DNA of 64,000 nt from Chitinasiproducens palmae (GCF_900095735.1 NZ_FNLO01000001.1:1-64000); one strand, 5' to 3'. Positions 50,301 through 58,400 are shown, counted from the first letter of the stretch. The notes: generated by a model not told the origin, from the sequence alone. Made by a program: numbers and translations.

Positions 50301-52942
50301 GTGCCGAGCATCGGCGCGCCTTCGCCGACCAGGCCAAGCAGCGACCAGATCGTCGTCTCGGTCGGTCCATACATATTCCACACGGTCAGGCCGCGCGCGC
50401 GCAGCGCGCGAGCCAGGTCGGGCGGTAGCGCTTCTCCGCCGCACAGCGCTGTCAGCGTCGGAAACGCCGCTTCGCTGTCGAGCAACATGCGCCACGTCGT
50501 CGGCGTCGCCTGCATCACGGTGGCGCTCGACGTGCGCAGCAGTGCCGCAAGCGCAGCGCCGTCCCGCGCCGTGTCGCGATCTGACAGCACCAGACGCGCG
50601 CCGGTCACCAACGGCAGAAACAGTTCGAGCGCCGCAATGTCGAACGACAGCGACGTCACCGCAACCCAGCAGTCGTCCGCCCGCAAGCCCGGCCGCGCGC
50701 CCATACTCGCCAGGAAATTCGCCAGCGCGCGATGCGGCACCGCGACGCCCTTCGGACGACCGGTCGAGCCGGACGTGTAGATCACGTAGGCCGGGTGCGT
50801 CGGCGCCACTGCGCACGGCGGCGCCGCCTGCCGCGCGTCGGCGCCGGCCAATCCGTTGCTGTCGCTGTTGCTGTTGCTGTCGCTGGCGCTGTCGCTGTCG
50901 GTCGGATCGAGACAGACCACGTCGGCCGGCACCGTGAGCGCGGCCGCGATGTCGGGACGCGTCAGGATCAGGCGAACGCCGCTGTCGGCGACGATGTAGG
51001 CAAGACGCTCGGCCGGATACGCCGGATCCAGCGGCACGTACGCGCCACCCGCCTTCAGCACCGCCAGCAAGGCGACGACCATCTCGACCGAGCGTTCCAA
51101 CGCCACGCCGACCGTCGTTTCCGGTCCGACGCCGGACGCGACTAGCCGCTGCGCGAGACGATCGGCACGGCGCCGCAGCGTGTCGTAGTCGACGCAACTG
51201 TCGCCGTGGACCAACGCGATTGCGTCCGGACAGCGTTGCGCGCAAGCGTCGAAACGGAGATGAACCGGTATGTCGGCCTGTGTTTCAAGCGACGCGTCGA
51301 CTGGCGCACCGGCCTCGGCAATCGATACAACCGGGTTGCCGGCGGCAGCGCGCGTCGTCCGATGCGGAGTGGGCGGCGGCAGCGCCCCCAGCGGTGTGGC
51401 TGGCGCCTCCAGCACCGCTTGCAGCCATGCTTCGAAATCCGCCAGCAGCGACTCCGCCAACACACCGTCCACGCGCGCCCGATCGTATTCGAGCGACAGG
51501 CGCGGCACCTCATCCCACTCCACCACGAGGACGAGATCGAACTGTGGCGTCTCGTTTGCCAGCGTTACCGTCTCGACGCGCAGGTCGCCGACGCGCAGCC
51601 GCGCCTCGGCGTCGGCGCGGCCAAAATTGAACAGCGTCTGGAACATCGCGACGTCGCCGCCGTGACGCTCGGCGCCCGTGAGCGCCATTTCGCACGGCAC
51701 GTTTGGTCTGTCGAGCGCGGCACGTCGTTCGCGATCCAGGGTTGCGACGCGTTGCGCGAAAGGCTCGGCCGGCCGCAACACGGCCCGATAGACCTGGGTG
51801 TTGACGAAACAACCGATCAGTTCGGCCGTGCCGGGCAGATGCCGCCCGTCGAGCGGCACGCCGACCAGGAAATCGCCGTCGCCGTGGTAACGCTGCAGCG
51901 TCAATTGCCACACCGCCAGCAAGGCAGGGAACGGCGTCGTGCGTTGCGTCGCGCAAAACGCGTCGAGTGCGGCGCGCAGTTGCGCCGGCACCGTGCGATG
52001 TCTGACGCCGCGCTGCGGCCCGGCTTCCCGGGCGCGCGGCGCTGGCAGTTGCAGCGGGCCGAACGGGGCGGCAAGGTAGTCGCGCCAACCGTCGACTTCG
52101 GCTTGCCAACGGCCGGCCTGCCAGCCGGCCTGCTGCCGTTGCGCGTAGTCCGCGTACTGCATGGCCAGCGGTGGCAGGCCGGCGAGCGGCGCCGCGCCGC
52201 TGCGGAGATTGGCCCAGATCGCGCCGAATTCGCCGGTCCAGATGAGATTCGACGCCGCGTCCGAAATCAGATGGTGCATCGTGACGACCAGCACATGCTC
52301 GTCGCCCGGCAGGTCGATCCAACTTGCGCGCAGCAGTGGCACCGCGTCCGCAGCGAACGGCTGCCGGGCCATGCGCTGGGCGAACACCGCAATCTGCGCG
52401 TCGAGCGACGCTTGTGGCGGGTCCGTCCGTGACTGGTCCGTCCGTGGCTCGGGCGTCGCGCCTGCCAGGTCTCCCGTCGCAGCGATCGGCATCGGCGATG
52501 GCACACCGGGCGCGCGCCAGTCGAGCCGCGCCAGGTTGAACGGTGCCCCGCTGAGCACCGTCTGCGACGGCTCGCCGTCGACCTCGTCGAAACGGGTGCG
52601 CAACACCGCATGACGCGCGATCAGCGCCCGGATCGCGCGTTCGATATCGTCCGCGGCCACCGCGCCATGCAGGCGGAACACGCGGGAAATGTGGTACGCG
52701 TCTTCCTCCGGCGCGTACCGTTGCAGAAACCAGAGCCGCCGCTGCGCGAACGACAGCGGCGCTCTGGTAATGACGCCTGTCTCGTCCGCGCCGCCCGCTC
52801 CTGCCGCCGCCCCCTCCGACGCGACGCTCGCGGCGACGTCGGCAGTGTCGCCGCCGGCCTCGCTGCGAGTGTCGATCGTGTCCGCCTGATCGCAGGCATC
52901 GAGCATCAAAAGGTCGAGGAGGTCGCGGTCGAGATCTTTCAT
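38318..52942 (-). CDS. nonribosomal peptide synthetase, four C-A-T modules plus thioesterase
   Basis: This is a cytoplasmic assembly-line enzyme of 4874 residues. Order with approximate residues: C1 61-510 (HHLISDA at 222), A1 555-1060, T1 1100; C2 1155-1600 (HHIVADGW), A2 1628-2260, T2 2300; C3 2357-2800, A3 2880-3350, T3 3395; C4 3470-3950 (HHIVADEW), A4 3984-4490, T4 4529; thioesterase 4584-4874 with GWSSG at 4662. Pocket residues, read by alignment to GrsA, are A1 DILQCGMIW, A2 DGEDHGTVT, A3 DILQCGLIW and A4 DVHRTGLVA. A1 and A3 resemble the Gly code; A2 and A4 are unassigned. No epimerisation or methylation domain is seen. Tandem repeats encode low-complexity loops in C3, A2 and C4. The gene follows the receptor gene by 100 bases and is coupled to the acylase. 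Confidence 0.95.
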   Translation of the reverse strand: MKDLDRDLLDLLMLDACDQADTIDTRSEAGGDTADVAASVASEGAAAGAGGADETGVITRAPLSFAQRRLWFLQRYAPEEDAYHISRVFRLHGAVAADDIERAIRALIARHAVLRTRFDEVDGEPSQTVLSGAPFNLARLDWRAPGVPSPMPIAATGDLAGATPEPRTDQSRTDPPQASLDAQIAVFAQRMARQPFAADAVPLLRASWIDLPGDEHVLVVTMHHLISDAASNLIWTGEFGAIWANLRSGAAPLAGLPPLAMQYADYAQRQQAGWQAGRWQAEVDGWRDYLAAPFGPLQLPAPRAREAGPQRGVRHRTVPAQLRAALDAFCATQRTTPFPALLAVWQLTLQRYHGDGDFLVGVPLDGRHLPGTAELIGCFVNTQVYRAVLRPAEPFAQRVATLDRERRAALDRPNVPCEMALTGAERHGGDVAMFQTLFNFGRADAEARLRVGDLRVETVTLANETPQFDLVLVVEWDEVPRLSLEYDRARVDGVLAESLLADFEAWLQAVLEAPATPLGALPPPTPHRTTRAAAGNPVVSIAEAGAPVDASLETQADIPVHLRFDACAQRCPDAIALVHGDSCVDYDTLRRRADRLAQRLVASGVGPETTVGVALERSVEMVVALLAVLKAGGAYVPLDPAYPAERLAYIVADSGVRLILTRPDIAAALTVPADVVCLDPTDSDSASDSNSNSDSNGLAGADARQAAPPCAVAPTHPAYVIYTSGSTGRPKGVAVPHRALANFLASMGARPGLRADDCWVAVTSLSFDIAALELFLPLVTGARLVLSDRDTARDGAALAALLRTSSATVMQATPTTWRMLLDSEAAFPTLTALCGGEALPPDLARALRARGLTVWNMYGPTETTIWSLLGLVGEGAPMLGTPVRATEALVLDASLRETPDGVPGELYLGGLGLARGYWRRPDLTATRFVPHPSGRDGARLYRTGDLVRRHADGALEYLGRIDQQVKIRGHRIELGEIEAALLECAGVREAAVSASEGPAGLRLLGYVSARAGRALDPDGLRAALAQRLPDFMVPARIAVLPALPLTPNGKIDRKALPAIADAGTAHAPPVGATETALAEVWRSVLQLAAVGRDDNFFALGGDSILTLRAVARAAKAGLATTPRQWFDTPVLRELARAVEVQATAGAAGSVSIPLLPRSGSPARLPASPAQRRQWFLWSLQPDSAAYHITGAVRLVGAANPAALRSAFDRMVARHEVLRTTFEMDADGALSQCIHAALSIDWRELRGGEADASAVVQDWLDAPFDLRAGPLLRVGVLHLSDAATPACILAVALHHIVADGWSLDVLMQGFAAGYRAALVGEADTLAPLPVQYADAAAWQQRQLDEGEHARQLAWWRDTLGDAGPLLLLPTDRPRLPLASYTERSHGFVVSPDCAAALRALAAPRGATPFMVLLAVFQLWLSRYSGLDDIRIGVPVAGRENPQTAGLIGLFMNTRVLRARVDPRMTFADLLEQARRVTLDAAAHQSLPFEALVDALAPARSLTHAPLFQVLFNHQRDDASPLRTLPGLTAERFLPRERAAQFELTLTVHESAAGGIRGSFDYAQELFDAATVARMVADFETLLAAVAAAPLTRVGDVPMPAEAARMALLAHGSQPLPAEDDALVPRALSAIAAALPTQPAVVLDDVMLDYATLDLLAEQLAAELLAAGVGPDVRVGVALPRSLEMVVAILAVLKAGGAYLPLDPDYPAERRAYMLADSGAPLALVEPTVARSTPPAGVRYIAVPPFDPAVAAAAARMVRPGTDRAGGALHDAASRAPERASDDARCAHASDDTLARRGSASLRADHLAYVIYTSGSTGRPKGVGITHGAFAAHARVWASLTRLAPSDRVLQFSTMNFDGFVEQLFPALCVGATVVLRGADLWSPQEFQERVRRHAVTVVDLPTAYWHVLVQALADADHQTGHQTDHRADYRADGRADESGDVRPLAGVRQLHVGGEAMAPAGLRRWRETRGLDDIRLLNTYGPTEATVTASAWLAPAGDPVATHSAARRPVAANTGAGVGLVDLADAAEVAEVAEVAEVAEVAEVAEVAEVAIGNALGGRRLYVVSPDLTLAPQGAVGELLIGGPLLARGYLGRPALTAERFVPDPFGPPGARAYRTGDRVRWQADGTLAYVGRADFQLKIRGFRVEPGEVETALLGQAEIGEAVVTAVDGPAGSRLVAYVTARRVGSDRSNDGQGDPDVDRNGSAPPSMLASAPTIDTAALRKALAGGLPAHLVPAAIVVLDRLPLTPGGKLDRQALPGPVFEQAEHVPPSNERETRLAALWCDILGVAEVGRDDDFFALGGDSIAVLRLVALAASHGVALQARDVFAHPTLASLAEATQTALPAEAIVRTALPRSALPLSHAQQRLWFLWHFDPAGGAYHVAGGLRLRGCLDRDAVRHAFDAIVARHEVLRTRFVETPAGEDAGAGPARQAVHAEARYDWTERTVAAADAPALAERFADAPFDLVAGPVLRVGLWRLSDAAYPAHPAYPAHPAHPAHPVAPASAARGGRARGGARAEGDESANDTHVLLVAMHHIVADGWSVGLLLEEFVAEYRARREGRVASLPALSIQYGDYAAWQRASFDTAQREQLLRWWRTALGDAQPLLALPTDRPRGASLAYHAARQRFALSSAQATAVRNLARRQRVTPYVVLLAAFQALLHRWCGQDDIRVGVPVAGRDNPGTARLIGVFVNTLVMRARFAPRQSVAACLAQVGAYAQGALAHQALPFDVLVEDLQPVRSVSHTPLFQVLFNHQREDYRVLQTLPGLATSHFDTGGDGVQFELTLNVSETSAGAIEGSFSYARELFDATTIAALARQYSTMIAAFTAAPMQAVDDIALLDAATDAQLRRWGEGGPAADDALVDTAFDRGEAWTGAVHRRIETQAARTPDAEAVRCDGRVLTYTALNRRANALAQALIAGGVTAETPVAVAIERSPDMLVALLAVLKAGGAYVPLDPAYPAARLAHMLAHSGAPWLLTTAHSRASLPVTNGVHCIEVDSFDDAAWPHDAPAAAPRAGQLAYVIYTSGSTGQPKGVMIPHGALANFLGSLAARPGLASRDRWLAVTSLSFDIAALELFLPLVVGATVVLAGRETARDGFALARLAHDERATVLQATPTTWRMLLAAGEALPPLRALCGGEALPSDLADALRAAGLELWNLYGPTETTIWSLLDRVAGEPVLGRPIAATEARVLDGNLLPVAPGVAGELYLGGAGLARGYLNAPALSAARFVPDPFSAHGARLYRTGDLVRWHHDGSLHYLGRVDQQVKVRGHRIELGEIEACLLAQPAIGAAAVVARDGGALLVGYVSAAPGQQVDAAAARAVLAEHLPDYMVPGAVVVLAALPLTPNGKIDRNALPAPDSLRRDFEAPASREERLLAALWRELLEVNDVGRRDNFFALGGHSLQAMRLVTELARRHGRVLSLRDCFAAPDLAALATHLRDADDSAARASDAVAPLAPLAPLPLRPARSRAPLTAAQTRLWFLWRLDPDSAIYRLTLAFRLDSDPDATPLEPAAVALAVADVVTRHEALRCRFVQDGETPWQVYDDVAPHGWAYEDLSASSDVDAAVAARLAALAAQPIDLVSGPVFRVTLLRTGARRHVLHASTHHIVADEWSLQVLMRDFAAAYAVRVQQVAAGGDALREARRRTERHAARGTDAIASATQTTQTTQTTQTTQTTQTTQTTAALAVGERAAGFGDFAFWQRQWLPPQRQAAQLAYWRARLGDAHPVLDLPVARKRVGLRGDAGGRVSVELSAATSAGLRQLSRQAGVTPFMTLLAAWQLLLSRYCAQKDVRVGIPVAGRVHPQTEDMVGFFVNTLVLRAELSGLASFGDLLAQTRERMIEAQANQDLPFADLVEALQPRRSLGETPLFQVMFNYGTRPAAPTRLPGMRFALLGAGAPTARFDLVLNAFEDDAFGLSLSYACDIFERDAVARMLDAYVTLLGRLGRVEAGRGGLPALSTLALIAPPPGYPASAAGRARHGFEPPAARIAAVARARPRAPAVHCEGERLSHGELERWTQAVASALRRDGLRPGETVGLCLARSVALPAALLGVWRAGGAFVPLDPDYPPERLALMIEDAGVTRIISDAGTRARLEDLFDACSVIDVHVARAAAGGNASAVDLPLGADGTDRLDTPLAEQLAYVIYTSGSTGRPKGVAIDHRSLALHLDDFIANYRITEADRQLQSSTINFDVALHEMLPALMQGGSIEMRGARPWDLATTSRQLAAERVTFARIPTAYWQQWLREPPPAGALATLRQITVGGEGLPGDALRQWRAGPLSHIQLDNLYGPTETTVACMAHRTGDADCEQAIVSIGRAYASRTVYVCDDDGNALPPGALGELCIGGETLARGYLGRPALTAEKFVPDPHRGDGARMYRSGDLCRQRADGTIDFLGRMDQQVKLHGLRIELGEIEAALRAVAGVREAVVELRGAGDARQLVAYLTGEPDLSTIRTALQTRLPGFMVPAAYLCLDALPLMPNGKLDRAALPAPLAPAAADDEPPANATEALLMQVWGDVLGRQRVGRHDNFFEIGGDSLLALKVAARAQQAGLAHFALELLFSCPTIASLAARIAPAGDGPPAWIVPLNTDVADEAAGNTLFVIHPGYGLVAEYRQLAVALAPAVQVLGVQSPMYADPGWTPATLHEMASAYADGMRRAQPHGPYHLLGWSSGAALAHAIAGVLRAAGETIAFLGSVDGAGPGEVSSVREPASARAGTPSRAAETASAEALQVSDAEVAELRALMAADSARWVDALPAGEAGERWLRTAVRVGKHYEVVTRAAAAAPGQALPLPLHLWLATRRSTAVDNGEVPEGIDVATMLRGWSDHVADVFVEPIAADHIGIVGDATLFDSLRRRLAEVTRNRGAQSGRSPAVPVEKST
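41904..41966. repeat. in-frame 9-base tandem repeat (seven copies) in the NRPS C4 domain
   Basis: Seven perfect copies of GTCGTCTGC on the plus strand encode a (Thr-Gln-Thr) run on the coding strand at about residues 3659-3679 of the large NRPS, in a loop after the HHIVADEW active site of C4. The unit is a multiple of three, so copy-number change keeps the frame. Confidence 0.9.
45450..45503. repeat. in-frame imperfect 9-base repeat in the NRPS C3 domain
   Basis: About six imperfect copies of CCGGGTGGG (with AGG variants) encode a run of His-Pro-Ala and Tyr-Pro-Ala triplets at about residues 2480-2497 of the large NRPS, shortly before the C3 active-site histidines. The frame is kept. Confidence 0.85.
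46794..46869. repeat. in-frame 9-base tandem repeat (about eight copies) in the NRPS A2 domain
   Basis: Copies of CGGCAACTT (one with CGGCAACCT) encode a (Glu-Val-Ala) run at about residues 2025-2050 of the large NRPS. It lies in the A2 domain between the GPTEAT core and the GELLIGG core, a surface loop. Copy-number change would keep the frame. Confidence 0.9.
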
Positions 52943-53042
52943 GTAGTCGTGTCTCGGGGCACCGCCCCGCCGCCACTGCGTGTCACGACACGGAACAAAG
53001 CGGTACAGGGCCGTACGGGGCGGCGGCGAACGCGGTACGCGC

Positions 53043-55268
53043 TCAGTAGGCAGCGCGCAGCGTCAGCAGCACGGTGCGCGGTTGGCCGCGTGCGTAGGCG
53101 GCCGCGAAATAATCACGGTCGAACAGGTTCCGCGCATTGAGACTCAACGAGGTCTTCTTGTTGAACGCATAGCTGACCGAGGCATCGAACACGGCGTACG
53201 AACCCTGGTAGGCGGTCACGCCGTTGCGGCTGGCCTCGGTGCTGCTGACCGCCGTGACACCGGCGCCGAGCGTCAAGCCGTGCAGCGGCTCAGGCAGGCG
53301 ATAGGTCGTCCACAGCTTGAACAACTGATGCGGCGAGATCGACGAGAACGGCGACGAGATCGTGTCGTAGCTGTTCGCATCGGCCAGTTGGCTGTTGTTG
53401 TACGTGTAGCTGCCGTACACCCGCCACCCCGGCACGAGTTCGCCGCTGCCCGACAGCTCGAAGCCACGCGTGCGGGCGCGGCCTACCGCAATGTAATGCG
53501 AGAAGGTCGGATCGTCCGGATCGAGCATCGCGCGGTTGCGCTGGTTGATCTGGTACACGGCCAGCGCGGTGTTGTAGCGCCCACCCATGAACTCGCCCTT
53601 GATGCCGGCTTCGTACTGATCGCCGGTGATCGGCCGGATCAGCTGGCCGCTCGTCGTCATCAGGTTGTCCTGCGGCTGGAAAATGCTCGTGTAGCTGCCG
53701 TACACCGACCAGTTCTTGTTCAGGTCGTAGATCAAGCCGGCGTAGCCGGTGAACTTGCCGGACGTGCCGAGCGAGTTGCCGGTCATCGACCAGATGTTGT
53801 ACACCGGATCAGGCGAGAAGCGCGAGCGGTACCACCCCAGCCGGCCGCCCAGCACGAGCGTGAGCGGATCGGTCAGCGACAGCCGGGCCTGCCCGTAGAT
53901 GCCGTACTGCTTTGCATAGGTCGAGTTGCGGCTGGTGGTGTCCGGCGAATACGGCCAGGCCGGCTCCGGATAAATGATGTTGCGCACGTCAACGCCGACG
54001 ACGTTGAACGGATCGCTCGCGTCGGCGTAGTACTGCGACTGGTGCTCGACCATGCTCGCGTAGTTCGCGCCGATCGTCGCCTTGTGCGTGCGGCCAAGCA
54101 GCGTGAACGGGCCGCTCGCCGACACGTCGATACTGGTCTTGCTCTCGGACGCGACGTTGTTGGTCGAGCTGTAGTCGCCGATATAGGTCGAGGCGTCGAT
54201 CGGATTGAAGGCGCTGCCCTGCAGCGTCGTGGAGCGGTCGTACGTGTAGTCGAGCACCGCCTTCGCGGTCCAGCCGTTGCCCAGTTTCTGGTGCAATTCG
54301 GCGAACACGTCAGTGGTGCGGAACGTGTCGCGGTTCCAGCCCACCCCGTAGTAATGGCTGCGCGGCAGGTTGCCGTAAGTGCCATCGCTGTAGATACCCC
54401 AGATCCACGGCTCGTTGGACGTGTACTCGGTGTAGCTCGCCCCCAGCCGCAGCAGCGTGCTCGACGTCAGGTCCGCGTCGATCGTGCCATACAGCACCTT
54501 GTTGCGGGTGTTGGTCGAATCCTGCACGCCGTCGGCGCCGTAGTACGATGCGACCGCGCGGCCGCGCAGCGTGCCTGCCTTGTTCAACGGGCCGCCCACG
54601 TCGAGCGTCGCGCCTGCGTTGCCCCGCGTGCCGCCGGTCAGTTCGGCGCTCGCCGAGAACGCGTCGAGTGCATGCTTGCGCACCAGGTTGACGGCGCCGC
54701 CCGGCGCGCCGAAGCCGTTCATCAGGCCGGACGGCCCGGTCAGCACCTCGACCCGGTCGTACATCGCCAGGCTGGGCGAGAACGTCGCGGCGGTCACCGA
54801 GATACTGCTGTTCACGTAGGTCGGCGTACCGTCGATCAGGTAGGACTCGATCGGAAAGCCCCGCGCATAGTACTGGACGCGGTCGGAGTCGCTCTGCAGC
54901 GTCGTCACGCCGGGTGCGTACTGCATTGCGTCCTTCAGCGTGTCGAAGTGCTGTTCCTTGATCTGCTCCTGCGAGATCACGCTCACCGACTGCGGTATTT
55001 CGCGCGCGGTCAGCGGCAGCTTGGAGCCGACGGTGGTCGGCGGATTGAGGCTTTGAGCGAGCGCGTCGCGCTCGCCCTCCACACTGATCATCGGCAGTGC
55101 CGCACCGGTGTCGTCGTTGGCGGCCGTCGCTGGCCTCGCATCGCTGGCCGCCTGCGGCGCCTGCTGCGCATGGGCATGCGACAGGCCCAGTGCGAGCGCC
55201 GCCACGGCAATCGCGATTCTGCTCGGCCGTGGCAACTGCGCTGCCCGCCCCGTTTCCTGACTCTCCAT
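53043..55268 (-). CDS. TonB-dependent siderophore receptor
   Basis: This outer-membrane receptor (741 residues) takes up the ferric siderophore using TonB energy. The start ATG at 55268 (MESQETGRAAQLPRPSR) follows a GGGGAGGAG ribosome binding site. The signal peptide ends at about SHAHA. A TonB box-like stretch (ALPMISVEGERD) precedes the plug domain (REIPQSVSVISQEQIKEQHF, YYARGFPIESYLIDGTP, RVEVLTGPSGLMNGFGAPGG). The barrel follows and ends with the typical SLSLNARNLFDRDYFAAAY and RTVLLTLRAAY. The layout matches the FhuE/FpvA-like siderophore-receptor group. It has its own Fur box 84 bases upstream and is the first gene of the unit that continues into the four-module NRPS and the transport genes. 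Confidence 0.95.
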   Translation of the reverse strand: MESQETGRAAQLPRPSRIAIAVAALALGLSHAHAQQAPQAASDARPATAANDDTGAALPMISVEGERDALAQSLNPPTTVGSKLPLTAREIPQSVSVISQEQIKEQHFDTLKDAMQYAPGVTTLQSDSDRVQYYARGFPIESYLIDGTPTYVNSSISVTAATFSPSLAMYDRVEVLTGPSGLMNGFGAPGGAVNLVRKHALDAFSASAELTGGTRGNAGATLDVGGPLNKAGTLRGRAVASYYGADGVQDSTNTRNKVLYGTIDADLTSSTLLRLGASYTEYTSNEPWIWGIYSDGTYGNLPRSHYYGVGWNRDTFRTTDVFAELHQKLGNGWTAKAVLDYTYDRSTTLQGSAFNPIDASTYIGDYSSTNNVASESKTSIDVSASGPFTLLGRTHKATIGANYASMVEHQSQYYADASDPFNVVGVDVRNIIYPEPAWPYSPDTTSRNSTYAKQYGIYGQARLSLTDPLTLVLGGRLGWYRSRFSPDPVYNIWSMTGNSLGTSGKFTGYAGLIYDLNKNWSVYGSYTSIFQPQDNLMTTSGQLIRPITGDQYEAGIKGEFMGGRYNTALAVYQINQRNRAMLDPDDPTFSHYIAVGRARTRGFELSGSGELVPGWRVYGSYTYNNSQLADANSYDTISSPFSSISPHQLFKLWTTYRLPEPLHGLTLGAGVTAVSSTEASRNGVTAYQGSYAVFDASVSYAFNKKTSLSLNARNLFDRDYFAAAYARGQPRTVLLTLRAAY

Positions 55269-55352
55269 CCGCTCCTCCCCCGAGAATTTTTCGTGACGCG
55301 CCATTGCTGGCGCGGCGATGTCCGAAGGCCGTATGCTCAGCCCACGGTCGCG

Positions 55353-55375
55353 CAAATGATAACGGTTATCATTTG
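55353..55375. promoter_or_regulatory. Fur box of the receptor/NRPS/transport unit
   Basis: CAAATGATAAC and GTTATCATTTG are perfect 11-base arms around a single central base (23 bases), closely matching the GATAATGATAATCATTATC-type Fur consensus. It lies 84 bases upstream of the receptor start and just past the stop of the preceding NRPS gene, so it should give iron-repressed expression of the receptor and all genes behind it. Confidence 0.88.
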
Positions 55376-55404
55376 TGTCATCAATCAAACTTTGTGTCGC
55401 GTGT

Positions 55405-58400
55405 TCACGACGGTTGCGTGGCGTCAGCGTTCGCCAGCGCACTGCCCGACGCCGACGAGGCGGCCTGACGGGCCCGATCGCGCCATGCAGCTTGTTGCTC
55501 GGGCGACATCGCGTCGAAGGCCAGACGGGCCTGCGCTCGCCGCGCCGCGGCGCCCGATCCGTCCTGAGCATCGATCGCGCGCGCCAGCGCGGCGACGCTC
55601 GGGTTCGCGAACACCAGCCCCGGCAGGATCTCGACACGCAAGCCCTCCGTGATGCGCGCGACGTAGCGGATCACCGTCAGCGAATCGCCGCCAAGTTCAA
55701 ACAGCCCGCGCTCCACGTCGACGTCCGATCGGGAGAGCAGTGTCGCCAGTGTCCTGGCGAGCCACTGTTCGAGTGGCCCGTGCGCCGGTCGCCCGCCCGC
55801 TTCGCTTTGCGCCGGCTCGGGCAGCGCGTTGCGATCGATCTTGCCGTTGCCTAGGCGCGGCAGATGCGTCAGCGCTTGCAGCGTATCGGGCACCCAGGCC
55901 GGAGGCAGCGCGCGCGTCAGCGCAGCGTGCACTCGCGCGAGCAAGTCGTCGCCCGCCGCCGACTGTGCGGAAGCGTCGCTGACCGGCGCCGTTGCGGTGG
56001 TCGGAGCGGTGGTCGGCGCGGCCGCGACGACGTAGCCGGCGAGCCGTGTCTGTCCGCCGCCTTGCCAGGCGCGCACGACGAACTGGGCGACGCCTGGCAC
56101 GTCCCGACCGGCGGCTTCGACTTCGGCAGGCTCGATGCGATAGCCCCGGATCTTGACCTGTCGGTCCGCGCGACCCAGCCACGACACGCCATCGCCGGGC
56201 AGGTAGCACGCCAGATCGCCGGTTCGATAAAGCCGCTCGCCCACTTGCCACGGATCGGCGACGAAACCCTCGTCGGGGTCGCGTCCGAGATAGCCGTCCA
56301 TCAATTGCGCACCACCGAGATAGAGAATGCCGACGGCGCCAGTCGGCGCGAGCGACAGGGCGCCGTCGTGGCCTGTCTGGCAGACGTAGGCACGACAGTT
56401 CGGTAGCAGGCGCGTCAGCGGCAGCCCCGAGCCGATGCCCGCTGCGTCGTCCGTGCCGCCGCACCGATGCATCAGCACGCCGACGGTCGTCTCGGTGGGC
56501 CCGTAGTGATTGAACACCTGGACGTCGGCACGCGTGCGCCGCAGGCGCCTCAACAGGGCCGGCAGCGCCGCCTCGCCGCCCAGCACCACCCGACCGGGCA
56601 GCACACCGCCCGACTCCGGCAACAGTGCATCGAGATGCGAAGGGGTGAGCTTCACGGCATCGATGCGCTCGCGTTCCAGGAAGCGCGCGAATGAATGTGC
56701 GTCGGCCATGTCGCTGTCGTCGGCGACGACGAGACAACTGCCGGCGACAAATGCACCGAACAGGGCGGTGTTGCCGAGATCCGCCGCCAGGCTAGATGTC
56801 AGCGCCACGCGCTCGGACGGGGCCAACCCCAACTCGTCGGCAACGCCGGCCGCGTAATTGAGTAATTGACGGTGCCCGATCGGCACGCCCTTCGGTTGAC
56901 CGGTCGAGCCGGACGTGAAGATCACGTACGCGATGCTGTCGGGATTCGCATCCGGCGTTGCCTGAACCGACACGCCTGCGGCGGGCAGCGGCGCCGCGGC
57001 CAGGGCATCGAGATCGCACCAGCGCAGCGCGGCATCGACTGGCGCAGCGGCATCGGACGGGGAACGCAATGCGGCCGCCGACGCCGTGACGGGCTCGTCG
57101 CCAAGCGCCAGGCGCGGCGCGACCTGTCTCAGAAGCGCCTCGGTACGCGGTCCGGGCCACGCCGGGTCGACGGGTACATAGGCGGCACCGGCATGCAGGA
57201 TCGCCAGCATCGCGACCACGGCCTCGACCGAGCGCGGGCTGCGCAGCGCCACGCGGTCGCCGGCGACCACGCCCCGTGCGTGCAGCTGGGCCGCCCCGGA
57301 CGTCACGCGTGTCGCCAGCTGGGCGTACGACAGAACGCCGCGCCCGTCCGCCAGCGCGGGCGCGTCGGGCTGCGTGCGCGCGTGCCGCAGCAGCGCCGCG
57401 ACAACCGTTGCGTCGCTCGCGACGCGCGCCGGCCCCTGCCATGCCAGGCGGCGCGTGACGATCTGGACGGGTTCCGGCGAGACGTCCTGCCAGGCGCGTG
57501 TCGGCACATCGACGACTGCGGCAAGCACCGTCAGGTATTGATCGAGCAGCGTCCTCATTGCGTCGGCGTCGTAGCGACGCGGGTCATAGCGCAGGACCAG
57601 GCCGCGCAGGCCGTCTTCTCCGTCCACGATCGGTTCGAGCCGCAACTCCGTGTCGCCCAGCGGTTGATCGATATCGATCAAGCGCACGGCGCCCGACGGA
57701 TTCCGCCAGCGCACCACCCGGAATGCCGCCGCATGGAACGCCGCCGGCGTCGCCGGCACCGCCTCCTGCCATTCACGGTCCGTCGCGAGCTGGCTTTCCA
57801 GCCGACGCGCCATCGCAAGCGCGGACTGCGTTGCGTCGACCTCGAAACGAACCGGCAGCACGCGCTCGAAAACACCAAGCGTAGCGGCCAATGGCGGGTA
57901 ATCGTCACGGCAGTCGTGATGCTCGACGCCGCTCAACACCGCCACGCCACCCAGGCGCGCCAGCAGCAGCCACCACAATGTCTGCAGCAGCGTGGCAAGC
58001 GGCAGGCCTTGCTCGCGCGCAAGCGTCGCCAACGCGTAAGCCTGTTCAGCCGGCGTCGCGCGTGCGACGGTGGCCTCGGTTGCCTCGGTTGCCTGGGTTG
58101 CGTCGGTTGCCTGGGATGCCTGGCTTTGGGCGGCTGCGCCGGCGGCGGCCCGCGCCACGTCGGCGCGCGGCCCGGCCATGCGCAGCGGCAAGCGCACGGC
58201 CTCGTCGCCGGCGGCGGCGAGGCGGGCATGCCAGTAGGCAGCCCCAGCGCCGGCCGCATCCTCGGCAACCAGGCTGTCGCGCCAGGCAGCGAAATCTTCG
58301 TACGCCAGCGGCATATCGTCGTCCGGCAACGGCGCGCCGTCGCTTGCCGCAACGCCGCGGAACGTACCGGCCTGGCCGACGAGTTCCGTGGCGAGTTGCA

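Noticed and set aside
52980-55652. Very long open frame (890 codons) on the plus strand
   Set aside because: It is antisense to the TonB receptor gene and the end of the Asp NRPS gene. The translation is rich in Arg, Val and Ala with no motif, as expected from a high-GC shadow frame.
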